DNA of 10,021 bases from positions 1 to 10,021 of the forward strand of contig JAKAOI010000048.1 in NCBI GenBank assembly GCA_021812265.1. Reading direction: 5' to 3'. Source of the DNA: Chloroflexota bacterium. Its GTDB lineage: Bacteria > Chloroflexota > Ktedonobacteria > Ktedonobacterales > JACDGC01. Each line of letters starts with the position of its first letter. Positions within the stretch are counted from its first letter, which is position 1. Below the pieces are notes generated by a model. That model did no database searches and was not told the DNA's origin. It worked only from the letters and a program-made list of their open reading frames with translations. The translations under genes and the position numbers were made by a program. Positions 1-5,950 of the stretch are shown here, piece by piece.

Positions 1-55
1 TTACGCATGGGGAGTCGTCACTATTGACACCTCCGCTGGAAAGAGAAGCGCATAG
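1..55 (+). other. Left edge: possible 3' tail of an upstream reading frame
   Basis: Reading from position 2 gives a 17-codon open stretch (YAWGVVTIDTSAGKRSA) ending in TAG at 53-55, which could be the C-terminus of a gene starting outside the window. It is too short to identify. A weak hairpin (GGAG 11-14 with CTCC 31-34, inner GTCA 17-20 with TGAC 25-28) lies within it. No codon or homology signal supports it strongly, so it is recorded only as a possibility. Confidence 0.15.
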
Positions 56-74
56 TTCTCGTATCTGCAACAAA

Positions 75-132
75 GGGATGTCTGGGGACACCCCAGAACC
101 CCGTACAAGAGGCGCCGCCCCTTGTACATCCC
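75..132. repeat. Palindromic element with nested hairpins (REP-like or structured RNA candidate)
   Basis: Three nested inverted repeats are visible. GGGAT at 75-79 pairs with ATCCC at 128-132 and encloses two hairpins. Hairpin 1 is CTGGGG (82-87) with CCCCAG (91-96) and a 3-nt loop. Hairpin 2 is GTACAAG (103-109) with CTTGTAC (121-127), extended inward by GGC/GCC after one A-C mismatch. This folds as a three-way junction. It lies outside any confident gene, and its GC-rich composition contrasts sharply with the AT-rich DNA at 200-300. Such compact palindromes are typical of dispersed REP-like repeats, but only one copy is present here, so the repeat assignment is inference. An unidentified small RNA or the 3' end structure of an upstream transcript are alternatives. 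Confidence 0.5.
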
Positions 133-269
133 CGATGTTCCATGCTGAAGCGAAAGTCCTGGTTAGATATGATGTTTCTGATTGTGTTTGTTTTGGCAGA
201 GAAGTTGTCGTGTCATATAGTTCTTTTTTCACAAAATATTCATATTTTTTATTTATTTACATTAAAATA

Positions 270-299
270 TTGACTTTATTAATTGTTTTGGTATATAGT
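270..299 (+). promoter_or_regulatory. Candidate sigma-70 promoter upstream of the ABC operon
   Basis: TTGACT (270-275) matches the -35 consensus at 5 of 6. TATAGT (294-299) matches the -10 consensus at 5 of 6, with an 18-bp spacer. An alternative -10, TATATA at 292-297, has a 16-bp spacer and is preceded by an extended TG at 289-290. The region is AT-rich. Transcription would start near 305, leaving a leader of about 235 nt before the ABC ATPase, which includes the small reading frame at 322-414. Other AT-rich hexamers nearby make the exact site uncertain. Confidence 0.45.
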
Positions 300-528
300 G
301 ACGAAAAGAGATGCTTGTATCATGCCTACTATTTGCGGCAAACTTGTTACTGCCGTTAAAATAATCTGCCAATCATGCAGCGCTGTTATCGAGATTCTTG
401 GGGCAGTATTGTAATCTACTCCACAAAATTTGTCGGAAGCAGATATCCCCCGTTTTGGCGCGTTGGCTAGGTTAAACCGTGAACAGATTCGATACACCTT
501 GTTTTACCAACAATATTTTTGTTTATAG
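298..528 (+). pseudogene. Small open frame with Cys pairs, interrupted by one stop; possible degraded zinc-ribbon protein
   Basis: A frame from GTG 298 or ATG 322 runs to TAA at 412-414. From ATG it encodes 30 residues with Cys at 5, 16 and 19. A CQSC pair is followed by AVIE, resembling the C-x-x-C-x-x-x-I-E segment of small zinc-ribbon regulators of the DUF2089 type. The same frame then stays open for another 37 codons (415-525, including RFGALARLNREQIRY) and stops at TAG 526-528, inside the ribosome binding site of the ABC ATPase. One stop in about 230 bases, directly ahead of a transporter operon, fits a nonsense-mutated or frameshifted regulator. However, all three forward frames are fairly open between 375 and 460, so chance is a real alternative. 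The ribosome binding site (AAAAGAG near 304-310) is weak. The family link is from memory of motif shape, not from an alignment. Confidence 0.25.
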
Positions 529-531
529 GAG
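527..531 (+). promoter_or_regulatory. Ribosome binding site of the ABC ATPase
   Basis: AGGAG lies 9 nt before ATG 541 and fixes that codon as the start. It overlaps the TAG (526-528) that ends the preceding degraded frame. Confidence 0.8.
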
Positions 532-540
532 CATATATAC

Positions 541-1263
541 ATGCAAACAGAGCCAATTGTTCGCGCAGAACATCTCACAAAAGCTATTCATACCAATGGG
601 CTGAATGTGCCGATATTAAGAGATATTTCATTTACCGTCCCGCAATCATCGCTTTTTGCTATAACCGGGCCATCCGGCAGCGGAAAAACAACGCTGTTAA
701 ATATGCTAACCGGTATCGATCGACCAACCTCGGGAAAAATATATTTTGCAAACACGGAAATACGCGGTAAAAATGAAGACGCCTTATCACGCTGGCGTGG
801 CAAACATGTTGGTATTGTTTTTCAATTTTTTCAGCTTATTCCCACATTAACGGCAAAAGAAAACATATTGCTTGCGCTGGAATTAGGAAAGTCCGGAGCA
901 TTTCCGCGCCGCAAGTGGAATCAACGAGCAGATGAACTGCTGGAACTTACCGGAATTGCAGAACAAAAACATAAACTGCCATCGCAAATGTCGGGTGGGC
1001 AGCAGCAAAGAACTGCAATTGCGCGCGCGCTGGCCAACGACCCGCCGCTGTTGGTTGCCGATGAACCGACAGGAAATTTAGACTCTCATGCAGCTGAAGC
1101 AATTTTTGCGCTGTTTCAACAATTACAACATCATGGAAAAACTATTATATATGTAACACACGATCGTATCTTGGCGCAGCGCTCCGACTTCATGCTTGGT
1201 CTGCTGGATGGCGAGATAGCCGAAAATACGCAATCTGCGCCGGAAGGAGCAAATCAGCAGTGA
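541..1263 (+). CDS. ABC transporter ATP-binding protein, MacB/LolD type
   Basis: This 240-residue nucleotide-binding subunit powers the permease encoded directly downstream, at the inner face of the membrane. All catalytic motifs are intact: Walker A GPSGSGKTT (43-51), Q-loop Gln95 in VFQFFQLIPTLTAKEN, signature MSGGQ (150-154), Walker B LLVADE (170-175), D-loop NLDS (179-182) and switch His207. The Q-loop wording and total length are those of the LolD/MacB/FtsE subgroup, which pairs with FtsX-fold permeases. ATG 541 has a good AGGAG at 9 nt. The stop codon overlaps the permease start in the sequence GTGA, so the two are translationally coupled. The last 15 or so residues (polar, Gln-rich) are a nonconserved tail. 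Substrate cannot be read from this subunit. Lipoprotein release, peptide or macrolide export, and antimicrobial-peptide resistance are all possible for the family. Confidence 0.95.
   Translation: MQTEPIVRAEHLTKAIHTNGLNVPILRDISFTVPQSSLFAITGPSGSGKTTLLNMLTGIDRPTSGKIYFANTEIRGKNEDALSRWRGKHVGIVFQFFQLIPTLTAKENILLALELGKSGAFPRRKWNQRADELLELTGIAEQKHKLPSQMSGGQQQRTAIARALANDPPLLVADEPTGNLDSHAAEAIFALFQQLQHHGKTIIYVTHDRILAQRSDFMLGLLDGEIAENTQSAPEGANQQ
1244..1249 (+). promoter_or_regulatory. Ribosome binding site deciding the GTG start of the permease
   Basis: AAGGAG lies 10 nt before GTG 1260 but 22 nt before the in-frame ATG at 1272. It therefore favours the GTG, which overlaps the stop codon of the ATPase. 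Confidence 0.75.
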
Positions 1264-3602
1264 ATATATTGATGAAAAAAGCGTGGGCAGATATTATGCG
1301 GCGCAAAATTCGCTCACTGCTGGCAGTGCTGGGTATTATGATTGGGGTTGCAGGATTTACTGCAATAAATATTACCAATTCAGTTGTGTATTCAGCTTTG
1401 CAATACTCTGCAAATGAAGCGGCAGCGTCCAATGCGGAATTTCGTGTAACATCCGCCAATGAACAGACGCTAAATTCTGTAGAACAAGTGGCAAATATAA
1501 AAGCCGCGCAACTCGCTTATACATATAATGTGAAATGGACATTGCCATCCGGAGCAATTATTCCGCTAAATATTATTGCATATACAACCGATAATTCTCC
1601 GCAGCTTAATCCGTACCAAATTACATCCGGCTCTTTCCCCGGAATAAACCAAATTATGCTGGAATCCAGCGATGCGTCATTGGCTCCGACTGCTTTAGGA
1701 GAAACAATTTCTCTCAACAGCGCAAACGGCCCCGTACAGGTTACCGTTTCTGGCTTAACGCGCACACTTGGGCTTGGAAGCGCCGCGATAGATGGCTCCG
1801 CAACCGCATATACAACCGCGGCAAACCTCATGATGTTAAGCGGGTTAACAGGCCCCAATGAAATTCAAGTGCAATTTGCAAGTACACATAATTATATACA
1901 AACAATGCGCAATGTCAGCCAAGTTATTCGCGCATCCGGATCTGCTATAACAGGGTACACATATAGTGTTAATCCATATAACGCAGGACCGCTGCCGGGA
2001 TTATTCAATCTTATGCGTGTTTTGGCGGCAATTACGCTGCTTGTAACCATTGGGCTTATTATTTCGATGGTTTCTACGCTCATTCAAGAGCAAAGAATCA
2101 TTATTGGCGCTATGAAAACAATTGGCGCGGTAAAAGCAGATATCATTCGTGGATATCTTGCCACAGTTGGTGTGCTGGCCATAACGGGAACCGTTTTGGG
2201 GCTTCTGTTGGGAGTTGCCGGCGGCTATGGATTTGCGCAATTTATTACAACGCTTATCATTCTCGATCTCGGCCCATTTCAATTGCCATGGCAGCCGATA
2301 ATGTTAGGCGCAATCATCGGCTTAGCGGCGCCGCTTGCCGCAGCGGTTTTTCCGGCGTGGATTGGCTCTTCAATTACAGTAAAAGCAGCCATTTCACAGA
2401 TCGGATCGGAGGCGTCAGCTGGGGTTTCCGGTAAATGGCGTCCAGCGCAAAGCGTTGGCCGGATATCACAAACCGCAAGTATGGGTATGCAAAGTATACT
2501 TCGCCGTAAAGGCCGCGCATTGCTTACCGTTGCTGCGCTTATTATTTCTGCGGCGGCGTTTATAGCTGTGGAGTCTAGCGTTGTTTCTGTCAATGCATCT
2601 GTTAACGATCTATATTCGTTATATAACTATGATATGGAAGTGACTGTTCCTTCAGCGAACACTGCCGGCATTTTAACGGAACTGCAAAGTCTTCCCAACG
2701 TTCGCTATGCCGAGACCTATGACACCGATTCATTATATTCACCTTGGGGACTGATTGCGGTTCGTGGGCTGCAATTTGACACCCATATCTATAAATATCA
2801 ACTGGTTTCAGGCAGATGGTTTAACGGCCCGGAACAACACAGCGCGATTATCAGCGAGTCCTTGCAGGCAAAAGCCCATCTGCGTTTAGGTGATTCGATA
2901 ACGCTGTCACTGCCGACCGGCGCGCCGCAAACTTGGACTGTCGTTGGTGTTGTTCACGATATTTCGTCCAGCGGCGGCGGGTACAGCGGCGTAATGATAA
3001 CAACTATACAAAGTATGCAATTATTTAACGCATCAGCAGTATCTGATAGCAGCAGTTTTCTTATTCAGGCGGCAAATCGTTCTCCGTCGGCGATTTCGGC
3101 GCTGCAAACCGCCATTACCCAAACTTTGGCAAGCCAAAAACTCTCTCCAAATATTTTTACTATACAGCAGGAAAAACAGCGCGACGCTTCGCAATTTCAA
3201 ATTTTATTTGCAATTTTGTATGTTTCCGCAGGTATCATAGCGTTTACCGGTATTTTTGGTCTTGCCAATACGTTAACAACCGAGGTTTTAGAGCGTCGGC
3301 GAGAGATCGGCGTTATACGGGCAATGGGTGGAACCAGCCGCGATATTGCCGTTCTATTTCTCACTGAAAACGCAGGATATATTTTGCTTTCGTGGATTAT
3401 CAGCGGGCTTATTGGCTTGCCTTTGGCGATAATATTTGTGCGCTTTATTAATGACACGTTAGTTGCCGTTAGTTTTACCTTTTCGCCGCTCGTTTTTCTT
3501 GTATCCTTAGCTGCCCTTATTGCTATCGGCGTATTTGCAGGGATTGGTCCGGTGTTAGCCGCCGGCAGAATGAAGCTGGCAGATATTTTACGTTATGAAT
3601 AG
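1260..3602 (+). CDS. ABC transporter permease with two FtsX modules
   Basis: This 780-residue integral membrane protein is the transport partner of the ATPase with which it overlaps by 4 nt. Eight hydrophobic segments are visible: about 18-38, 252-275, 300-325, 345-368, then 419-440, 646-670, 702-727 and 740-766. Each set of four has the FtsX layout of one N-terminal helix, a large extracytoplasmic domain (about 40-245 and 440-640) and three C-terminal helices, so the protein is an internal tandem of two FtsX modules. Cytoplasmic loops carry the family's coupling motif (QEQRIIIGAMKTIGAVKADII near 282-302; LERRREIGVIRAMGGTSRDI near 678-697). Extracytoplasmic domains are Ser/Thr/Asn-rich. No HlyD-like membrane-fusion protein or outer-membrane factor is adjacent, unlike Gram-negative MacAB-TolC. 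Function is probably export or extraction of a membrane-associated or toxic compound, but the substrate is unknown. Confidence 0.93.
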   Translation: MNILMKKAWADIMRRKIRSLLAVLGIMIGVAGFTAINITNSVVYSALQYSANEAAASNAEFRVTSANEQTLNSVEQVANIKAAQLAYTYNVKWTLPSGAIIPLNIIAYTTDNSPQLNPYQITSGSFPGINQIMLESSDASLAPTALGETISLNSANGPVQVTVSGLTRTLGLGSAAIDGSATAYTTAANLMMLSGLTGPNEIQVQFASTHNYIQTMRNVSQVIRASGSAITGYTYSVNPYNAGPLPGLFNLMRVLAAITLLVTIGLIISMVSTLIQEQRIIIGAMKTIGAVKADIIRGYLATVGVLAITGTVLGLLLGVAGGYGFAQFITTLIILDLGPFQLPWQPIMLGAIIGLAAPLAAAVFPAWIGSSITVKAAISQIGSEASAGVSGKWRPAQSVGRISQTASMGMQSILRRKGRALLTVAALIISAAAFIAVESSVVSVNASVNDLYSLYNYDMEVTVPSANTAGILTELQSLPNVRYAETYDTDSLYSPWGLIAVRGLQFDTHIYKYQLVSGRWFNGPEQHSAIISESLQAKAHLRLGDSITLSLPTGAPQTWTVVGVVHDISSSGGGYSGVMITTIQSMQLFNASAVSDSSSFLIQAANRSPSAISALQTAITQTLASQKLSPNIFTIQQEKQRDASQFQILFAILYVSAGIIAFTGIFGLANTLTTEVLERRREIGVIRAMGGTSRDIAVLFLTENAGYILLSWIISGLIGLPLAIIFVRFINDTLVAVSFTFSPLVFLVSLAALIAIGVFAGIGPVLAAGRMKLADILRYE

Positions 3603-3640
3603 CATATTCTGCATGGCTAAGCAAGAAACGCGCGCCGATA

Positions 3641-3668
3641 GTGAAACGCAGTAAATATAGCGTATAAT
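3641..3668 (+). promoter_or_regulatory. Promoter overlapping the first ATG of the LysE-type gene
   Basis: A perfect -10 hexamer TATAAT occupies 3663-3668, preceded after 16 bp by GTGAAA (3641-3646, 4 of 6 to TTGACA). If used, the transcript would begin near 3675, downstream of ATG 3667. That moves the true start of the LysE-type protein to ATG 3688 or 3697. It would also give the exporter a promoter independent of the ABC operon. The -35 match is only fair. Confidence 0.45.
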
Positions 3669-4326
3669 GCAGAAAAAACAGGCGGCAATGAGAGTTATGT
3701 ATGTATTCATCAAAGGCTATATTATTGGCATATCCATTGCCGCTCCGGTCGGGCCAATCGGTTTGCTGTGCATACAACGAACGTTGGTATACGGCCGGCG
3801 CGCTGGCGCTGTCAGCGGACTTGGCGCCGCGTGCGCCGATTCTACCTATGCGGCAATCGCTGGGTTTGGGCTGTCGGCAGTTGCTTTTTTGCTGCTGCAA
3901 GCGCGTATATGGATAGCGCTTATTGGCGGCGTGGCGCTATTGTATCTCGGCGCGCGAAGCTTGTTTGCCAAAACCGGCTATACCGCCGCGCAAACTATAG
4001 AGCCAAACAATCTTTTTTGGATGTTTGGCTCTACCTATCTGTTAACTATGTCTAATCCCACAACAATACTATCATTTCTGGCGGTGTTTGCCGCTATCGG
4101 AGCCATTGGCGCGGGTAGCGTATTTCTCAGCGCAGCGCTGACGGTGGCGGGAGTATTTTTAGGCAGCGCAAGTTGGTGGCTGATTTTATCAGCGCTTATT
4201 CACTGGCTGAAAAAGGGCATATCCCCACAGGTGATGAATTGGGTGAACCGCGCGTCTGCTTTAGTGATTATCGGTTTTGGTGTGTATGGTGTGCTGCTGT
4301 TTCTTATTTCACTTGGAATAATATAG
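3667..4326 (+). CDS. LysE/RhtB-family amino-acid or metabolite exporter
   Basis: The open frame encodes up to 219 residues of a very hydrophobic inner-membrane protein with about six membrane helices, the size and shape of LysE-superfamily exporters. The N-terminal family signature is clear: a helix ending in AAPVGPIGLLCIQRTL, then a glycine-rich loop leading to LGAACADSTYAAIAGFG. A second conserved block, LTMSNPTTILSFLAVFAAIGA, matches the NP-containing segment of the family. Members export amino acids such as lysine, arginine, homoserine or threonine, but the substrate is not predictable here. In-frame ATGs lie at 3667, 3688 and 3697. The first overlaps a perfect TATAAT, and starting at 3697 gives MYVFIKGYIIGISIAAPVGP, close to the usual N-terminus. 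I favour 3697 or 3688. No strong Shine-Dalgarno sequence is seen before any of them. The gene converges on the minus-strand hydrolase. Confidence 0.85.
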   Translation: MQKKQAAMRVMYVFIKGYIIGISIAAPVGPIGLLCIQRTLVYGRRAGAVSGLGAACADSTYAAIAGFGLSAVAFLLLQARIWIALIGGVALLYLGARSLFAKTGYTAAQTIEPNNLFWMFGSTYLLTMSNPTTILSFLAVFAAIGAIGAGSVFLSAALTVAGVFLGSASWWLILSALIHWLKKGISPQVMNWVNRASALVIIGFGVYGVLLFLISLGII

Positions 4327-4328
4327 TC

Positions 4329-4362
4329 CCGCCGCATATAGGTTAAACAATATATTTGGCGG
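4329..4362. terminator. Hairpin between convergent genes, candidate bidirectional terminator
   Basis: CCGCC (4329-4333) pairs with GGCGG (4358-4362). The stem continues after a G-T pair and one mismatch with ATATA (4336-4340) against TATAT (4351-4355), leaving a 10-nt loop. It sits in the 47-bp gap between the two converging stop codons. Neither strand has a T-run after the stem, so intrinsic termination would be weak. It may instead protect 3' ends. Confidence 0.4.
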
Positions 4363-4373
4363 CTTATCTACCG

Positions 4374-5420
4374 CTATCGCGGAACATAATACACCACACC
4401 ATCTTCCTCGCGGAAAGAAACTTCACCCAAAGTGCGGCCGCGTTCCAAATGCGCCAGCGCCTCGCCCATCGCCAATTGAGCGTCTGTTCCTTCTAATTCA
4501 CGGCGTCGAAAAATAATATGCGCAGTTTCCATGCCGGTAAGTCCTTTGTCAGATTGCGCAATGGCCTGTAATGTCGAGGCGTATCGCCGCAAATGACTCT
4601 CTTGCAATTCATGCGCGCGTTCTTCCAGCTTCACAAATGGCGCGCCATGCCCCGGTAAAATCATCTGCCCGGTGTGCCCTAAACCGGCGGCTTTTGCCAA
4701 TGAATCAATATGGGATTGCACCGGGTTGGGATCCGTATCGGGATAGTAGCTGACATTGGGAGAAATACGCTCTAAAATATGGTCCCCGATAAAAAAGAAC
4801 CTGTCGTTAGAAAACACCATATGCCAAGGTGAATGCCCCGGCGCTGCGGTTATCAAAAAAGATTCGCTGCCCATATGAATCACATCACCTTCATAGATTG
4901 GTGTTAAGCGTTCGCGCGGCGCCAGCGCAATAAACTGCGCCAATAGAAGAAAGCCGGCGCCGCTGAATTTTGCCATATCTTCCGTCATTCCATGTTTTGT
5001 GTGGAGTTCAATCACCATTTGCGCATTTTTTTCTCGATCTTCTCCCCATACCCGATACATATATTCTAATTCGCTGGCAAGCATATAAATTGGCGTATCG
5101 ATTCGCAGTTTTGGAGCGATTTTTCCTATTGCGCCAATATGGTCGGGGTGCGCATGGGTTAGGTACACCGCGTCTAAATCGCTGTAATCTAGTTCAAGGG
5201 AACGCAAAGCCAGCGTTAGGGCATCTCGCGATTCGCGCCAGTTTAATCCGCAGTCTATTAAACACCATTCCGAGCCAAAATGGGCAATATACGTATTAAC
5301 CCACTTTAATGGAAACGGCATAGGTAATGCGGCGCGCCAAAGACCTTCAGCAATTTTTACCGGAATGCCGGCAATTTCCTTATCAGCCGGACGCTGAGTA
5401 TCATCAAAATCAAGCTGCAT
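4374..5420 (-). CDS. Metallo-beta-lactamase-fold hydrolase, glyoxalase-II/LACTB2-like
   Basis: This is a 348-residue probable cytoplasmic metal-dependent hydrolase. The complete MBL ligand set is visible: HAHPDH at 89-94 (with DAVYLT before it), His196 in APGHS, Asp213 in IGDHIL, and His258 in LPGHG. The fold core spans about 20-265. Residues 265-348 form a helical C-terminal extension with a winged-helix-like arrangement, as in LACTB2-type and many bacterial MBL hydrolases. An insert at about 118-180 may shape the substrate pocket. Substrate is unknown: thioesters such as S-lactoylglutathione-like compounds, or nucleic acid as in LACTB2, are family precedents. ATG 5420 has GAGGAA (plus-strand TTCCTC, 5427-5432) six bases upstream. 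The gene runs opposite to its neighbours, converging with the LysE-type gene and divergent from the SAM-riboswitch operon. Confidence 0.9.
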   Translation of the reverse strand: MQLDFDDTQRPADKEIAGIPVKIAEGLWRAALPMPFPLKWVNTYIAHFGSEWCLIDCGLNWRESRDALTLALRSLELDYSDLDAVYLTHAHPDHIGAIGKIAPKLRIDTPIYMLASELEYMYRVWGEDREKNAQMVIELHTKHGMTEDMAKFSGAGFLLLAQFIALAPRERLTPIYEGDVIHMGSESFLITAAPGHSPWHMVFSNDRFFFIGDHILERISPNVSYYPDTDPNPVQSHIDSLAKAAGLGHTGQMILPGHGAPFVKLEERAHELQESHLRRYASTLQAIAQSDKGLTGMETAHIIFRRRELEGTDAQLAMGEALAHLERGRTLGEVSFREEDGVVYYVPR

Positions 5421-5453
5421 ATCTGTTCCTCACAAAATAGTGTTATTTCTCAT

Positions 5454-5485
5454 ATTATAGACGCTATCACGATAACAGCAGTCTA
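5454..5485 (-). promoter_or_regulatory. Promoter of the MBL hydrolase gene
   Basis: On the minus strand a perfect TATAAT (plus-strand ATTATA, 5454-5459) lies about 34 bp from the start codon. A possible -35, TAGACT (plus-strand 5480-5485, 4 of 6), has a long 20-bp spacer, so an activator or another -35 may be used. The -35 candidate overlaps the first CAGTCT motif of the repeats described in this gap. Confidence 0.5.
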
Positions 5486-5574
5486 TTGCCAGCTACAAAA
5501 GACTGCGCAAATGCAAAAAAGCGCTGTGATATCGTTCACCAAATCTTCATATAACAACAGTCTTACTTGCCAGC
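5472..5574. repeat. Imperfect direct repeat with CAGTCT motifs, candidate operator pair
   Basis: Two near-identical blocks lie at 5472-5493 and 5551-5574. They share ATAACA, then CAGTCT, then TTGCCAGC, with one substitution and a short mismatch/indel of 1 versus 3 nt before TTGCC. In copy 1 the motif is also part of an inverted repeat, GCAGTCT (5478-5484) with AGACTGC (5500-5506), 15 bp apart. So CAGTCT occurs three times, twice forward and once reversed. The blocks lie between two divergent promoters: copy 1 overlaps the possible -35 of the hydrolase gene, and copy 2 ends 33 bp before the -35 of the SAM operon. A regulator binding site is inferred. A local duplication is the alternative. Confidence 0.45.
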
Positions 5575-5579
5575 GCTTT
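5518..5579. repeat. 9-bp inverted repeat in the divergent intergenic region
   Basis: AAAGCGCTG (5518-5526) and CAGCGCTTT (5571-5579) are exact reverse complements separated by 44 bp. The left arm lies within an A-rich run. The right arm overlaps the end of the direct-repeat copy at 5551-5574. Each arm contains the self-complementary AGCGCT, so each could also be a separate half of a palindromic site. Confidence 0.45.
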
Positions 5580-5607
5580 GACGTATTTTTGCTTTTTCTA
5601 AAAACAC

Positions 5608-5637
5608 TTTACAAAAATAACGAGGGTATGTTATAAT
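5608..5637 (+). promoter_or_regulatory. Strong promoter of the SAM-riboswitch operon
   Basis: TTTACA (5608-5613, 5 of 6) is followed after 18 bp by a perfect TATAAT (5632-5637) with an extended TG at 5629-5630. Transcription would begin near 5643-5645, about 30 nt before the riboswitch P1 helix. Confidence 0.8.
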
Positions 5638-5675
5638 CAGTGTGACAAATCAACAAAATCCCCCTTTAGTGGGGA

Positions 5676-5778
5676 ATGCTCATCGAGACGGGTGGAGGGA
5701 TTGGCCCTATGAAGCCCAGCAACCTGCGCTTTTGCGCTGGTGCTAATTCCAGCAGATGCAATTCTGAGAGATGAGCGT
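5676..5778 (+). ncRNA. SAM-I (S-box) riboswitch aptamer
   Basis: This is a cis-acting RNA that binds S-adenosylmethionine. P1 is a 9-bp helix, 5676-5684 with 5770-5778, including GCTCATC paired with GATGAGC. The S-box core follows in the right order: GGTGGAGGGA (5691-5700), TTGGCCCTATGAA (5701-5713), CCCAGCAACC (5715-5724), a P3 hairpin GCGC-TTTT-GCGC (5726-5737), GGTGCTAATTCC (5739-5750), a P4 hairpin CAGA/TCTG (5753-5756 with 5763-5766), and GAGAGATGAG closing P1. These are the nearly invariant S-box positions. The aptamer sits between a strong promoter and an intrinsic terminator, upstream of SAM-cycle genes. This supports transcriptional repression at high SAM. Confidence 0.97.
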
Positions 5779-5803
5779 CCATACGGTGACGTTTGTGATG
5801 CTG

Positions 5804-5834
5804 CTTCTCAAATATATTTGAGAAGTTTTTTTTT
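5804..5834 (+). terminator. Intrinsic terminator of the SAM-I riboswitch
   Basis: CTTCTCAAA (5804-5812) pairs perfectly with TTTGAGAAG (5817-5825) across a 4-nt loop and is followed by nine T residues (5826-5834). It is the expression platform of the riboswitch. The 5' arm can instead pair upstream: GAGA (5768-5771) with TCTC (5806-5809), and AGC (5774-5776) with GCT (5803-5805), with a 2-nt bulge. That alternative uses the 3' strand of P1, so SAM-stabilised P1 frees the terminator. Confidence 0.95.
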
Positions 5835-5879
5835 ACCTCATTTCCCTGAACGGAATCTATCCGCTCTAGTAGCGTTTTT

Positions 5880-5904
5880 GGCAATGCAAATGATTTGCGC
5901 TGCC
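5880..5904 (+). other. Leader hairpin between the riboswitch terminator and the kinase gene
   Basis: The 116-nt leader after the terminator contains no confident gene. It holds a hairpin in which GGCA (5880-5883) pairs with TGCC (5901-5904) and GCAAA (5886-5890) with TTTGC (5894-5898), separated by a small internal loop. No T-run follows. It lies about 47 nt before the GTG start, so it could affect mRNA stability rather than initiation. Confidence 0.4.
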
Positions 5905-5950
5905 ATTCAGTGTATTTGTCGCATTTTATTATCAAAGGCAGATTATCACT

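Noticed and set aside
24..29. Perfect TTGACA as a -35 box
   Set aside because: No acceptable -10 hexamer at 16-18 bp. The nearest candidate (CATAGT, 51-56) is 21 bp away.
24..359. 111-codon open frame on the plus strand
   Set aside because: It runs through the palindromic element and an AT-rich promoter-like region, lacks a ribosome binding site, starts at a non-ATG codon and has no recognisable protein features.
279..497. 72-codon open frame on the minus strand
   Set aside because: No ribosome binding site, no family features, and it overlaps the forward promoter and forward small frame. The local stop density is low in several frames.
2001..2593. Minus-strand open frames within the permease gene
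   Set aside because: They lie opposite conserved FtsX membrane helices, have no ribosome binding sites and show low-complexity translations.
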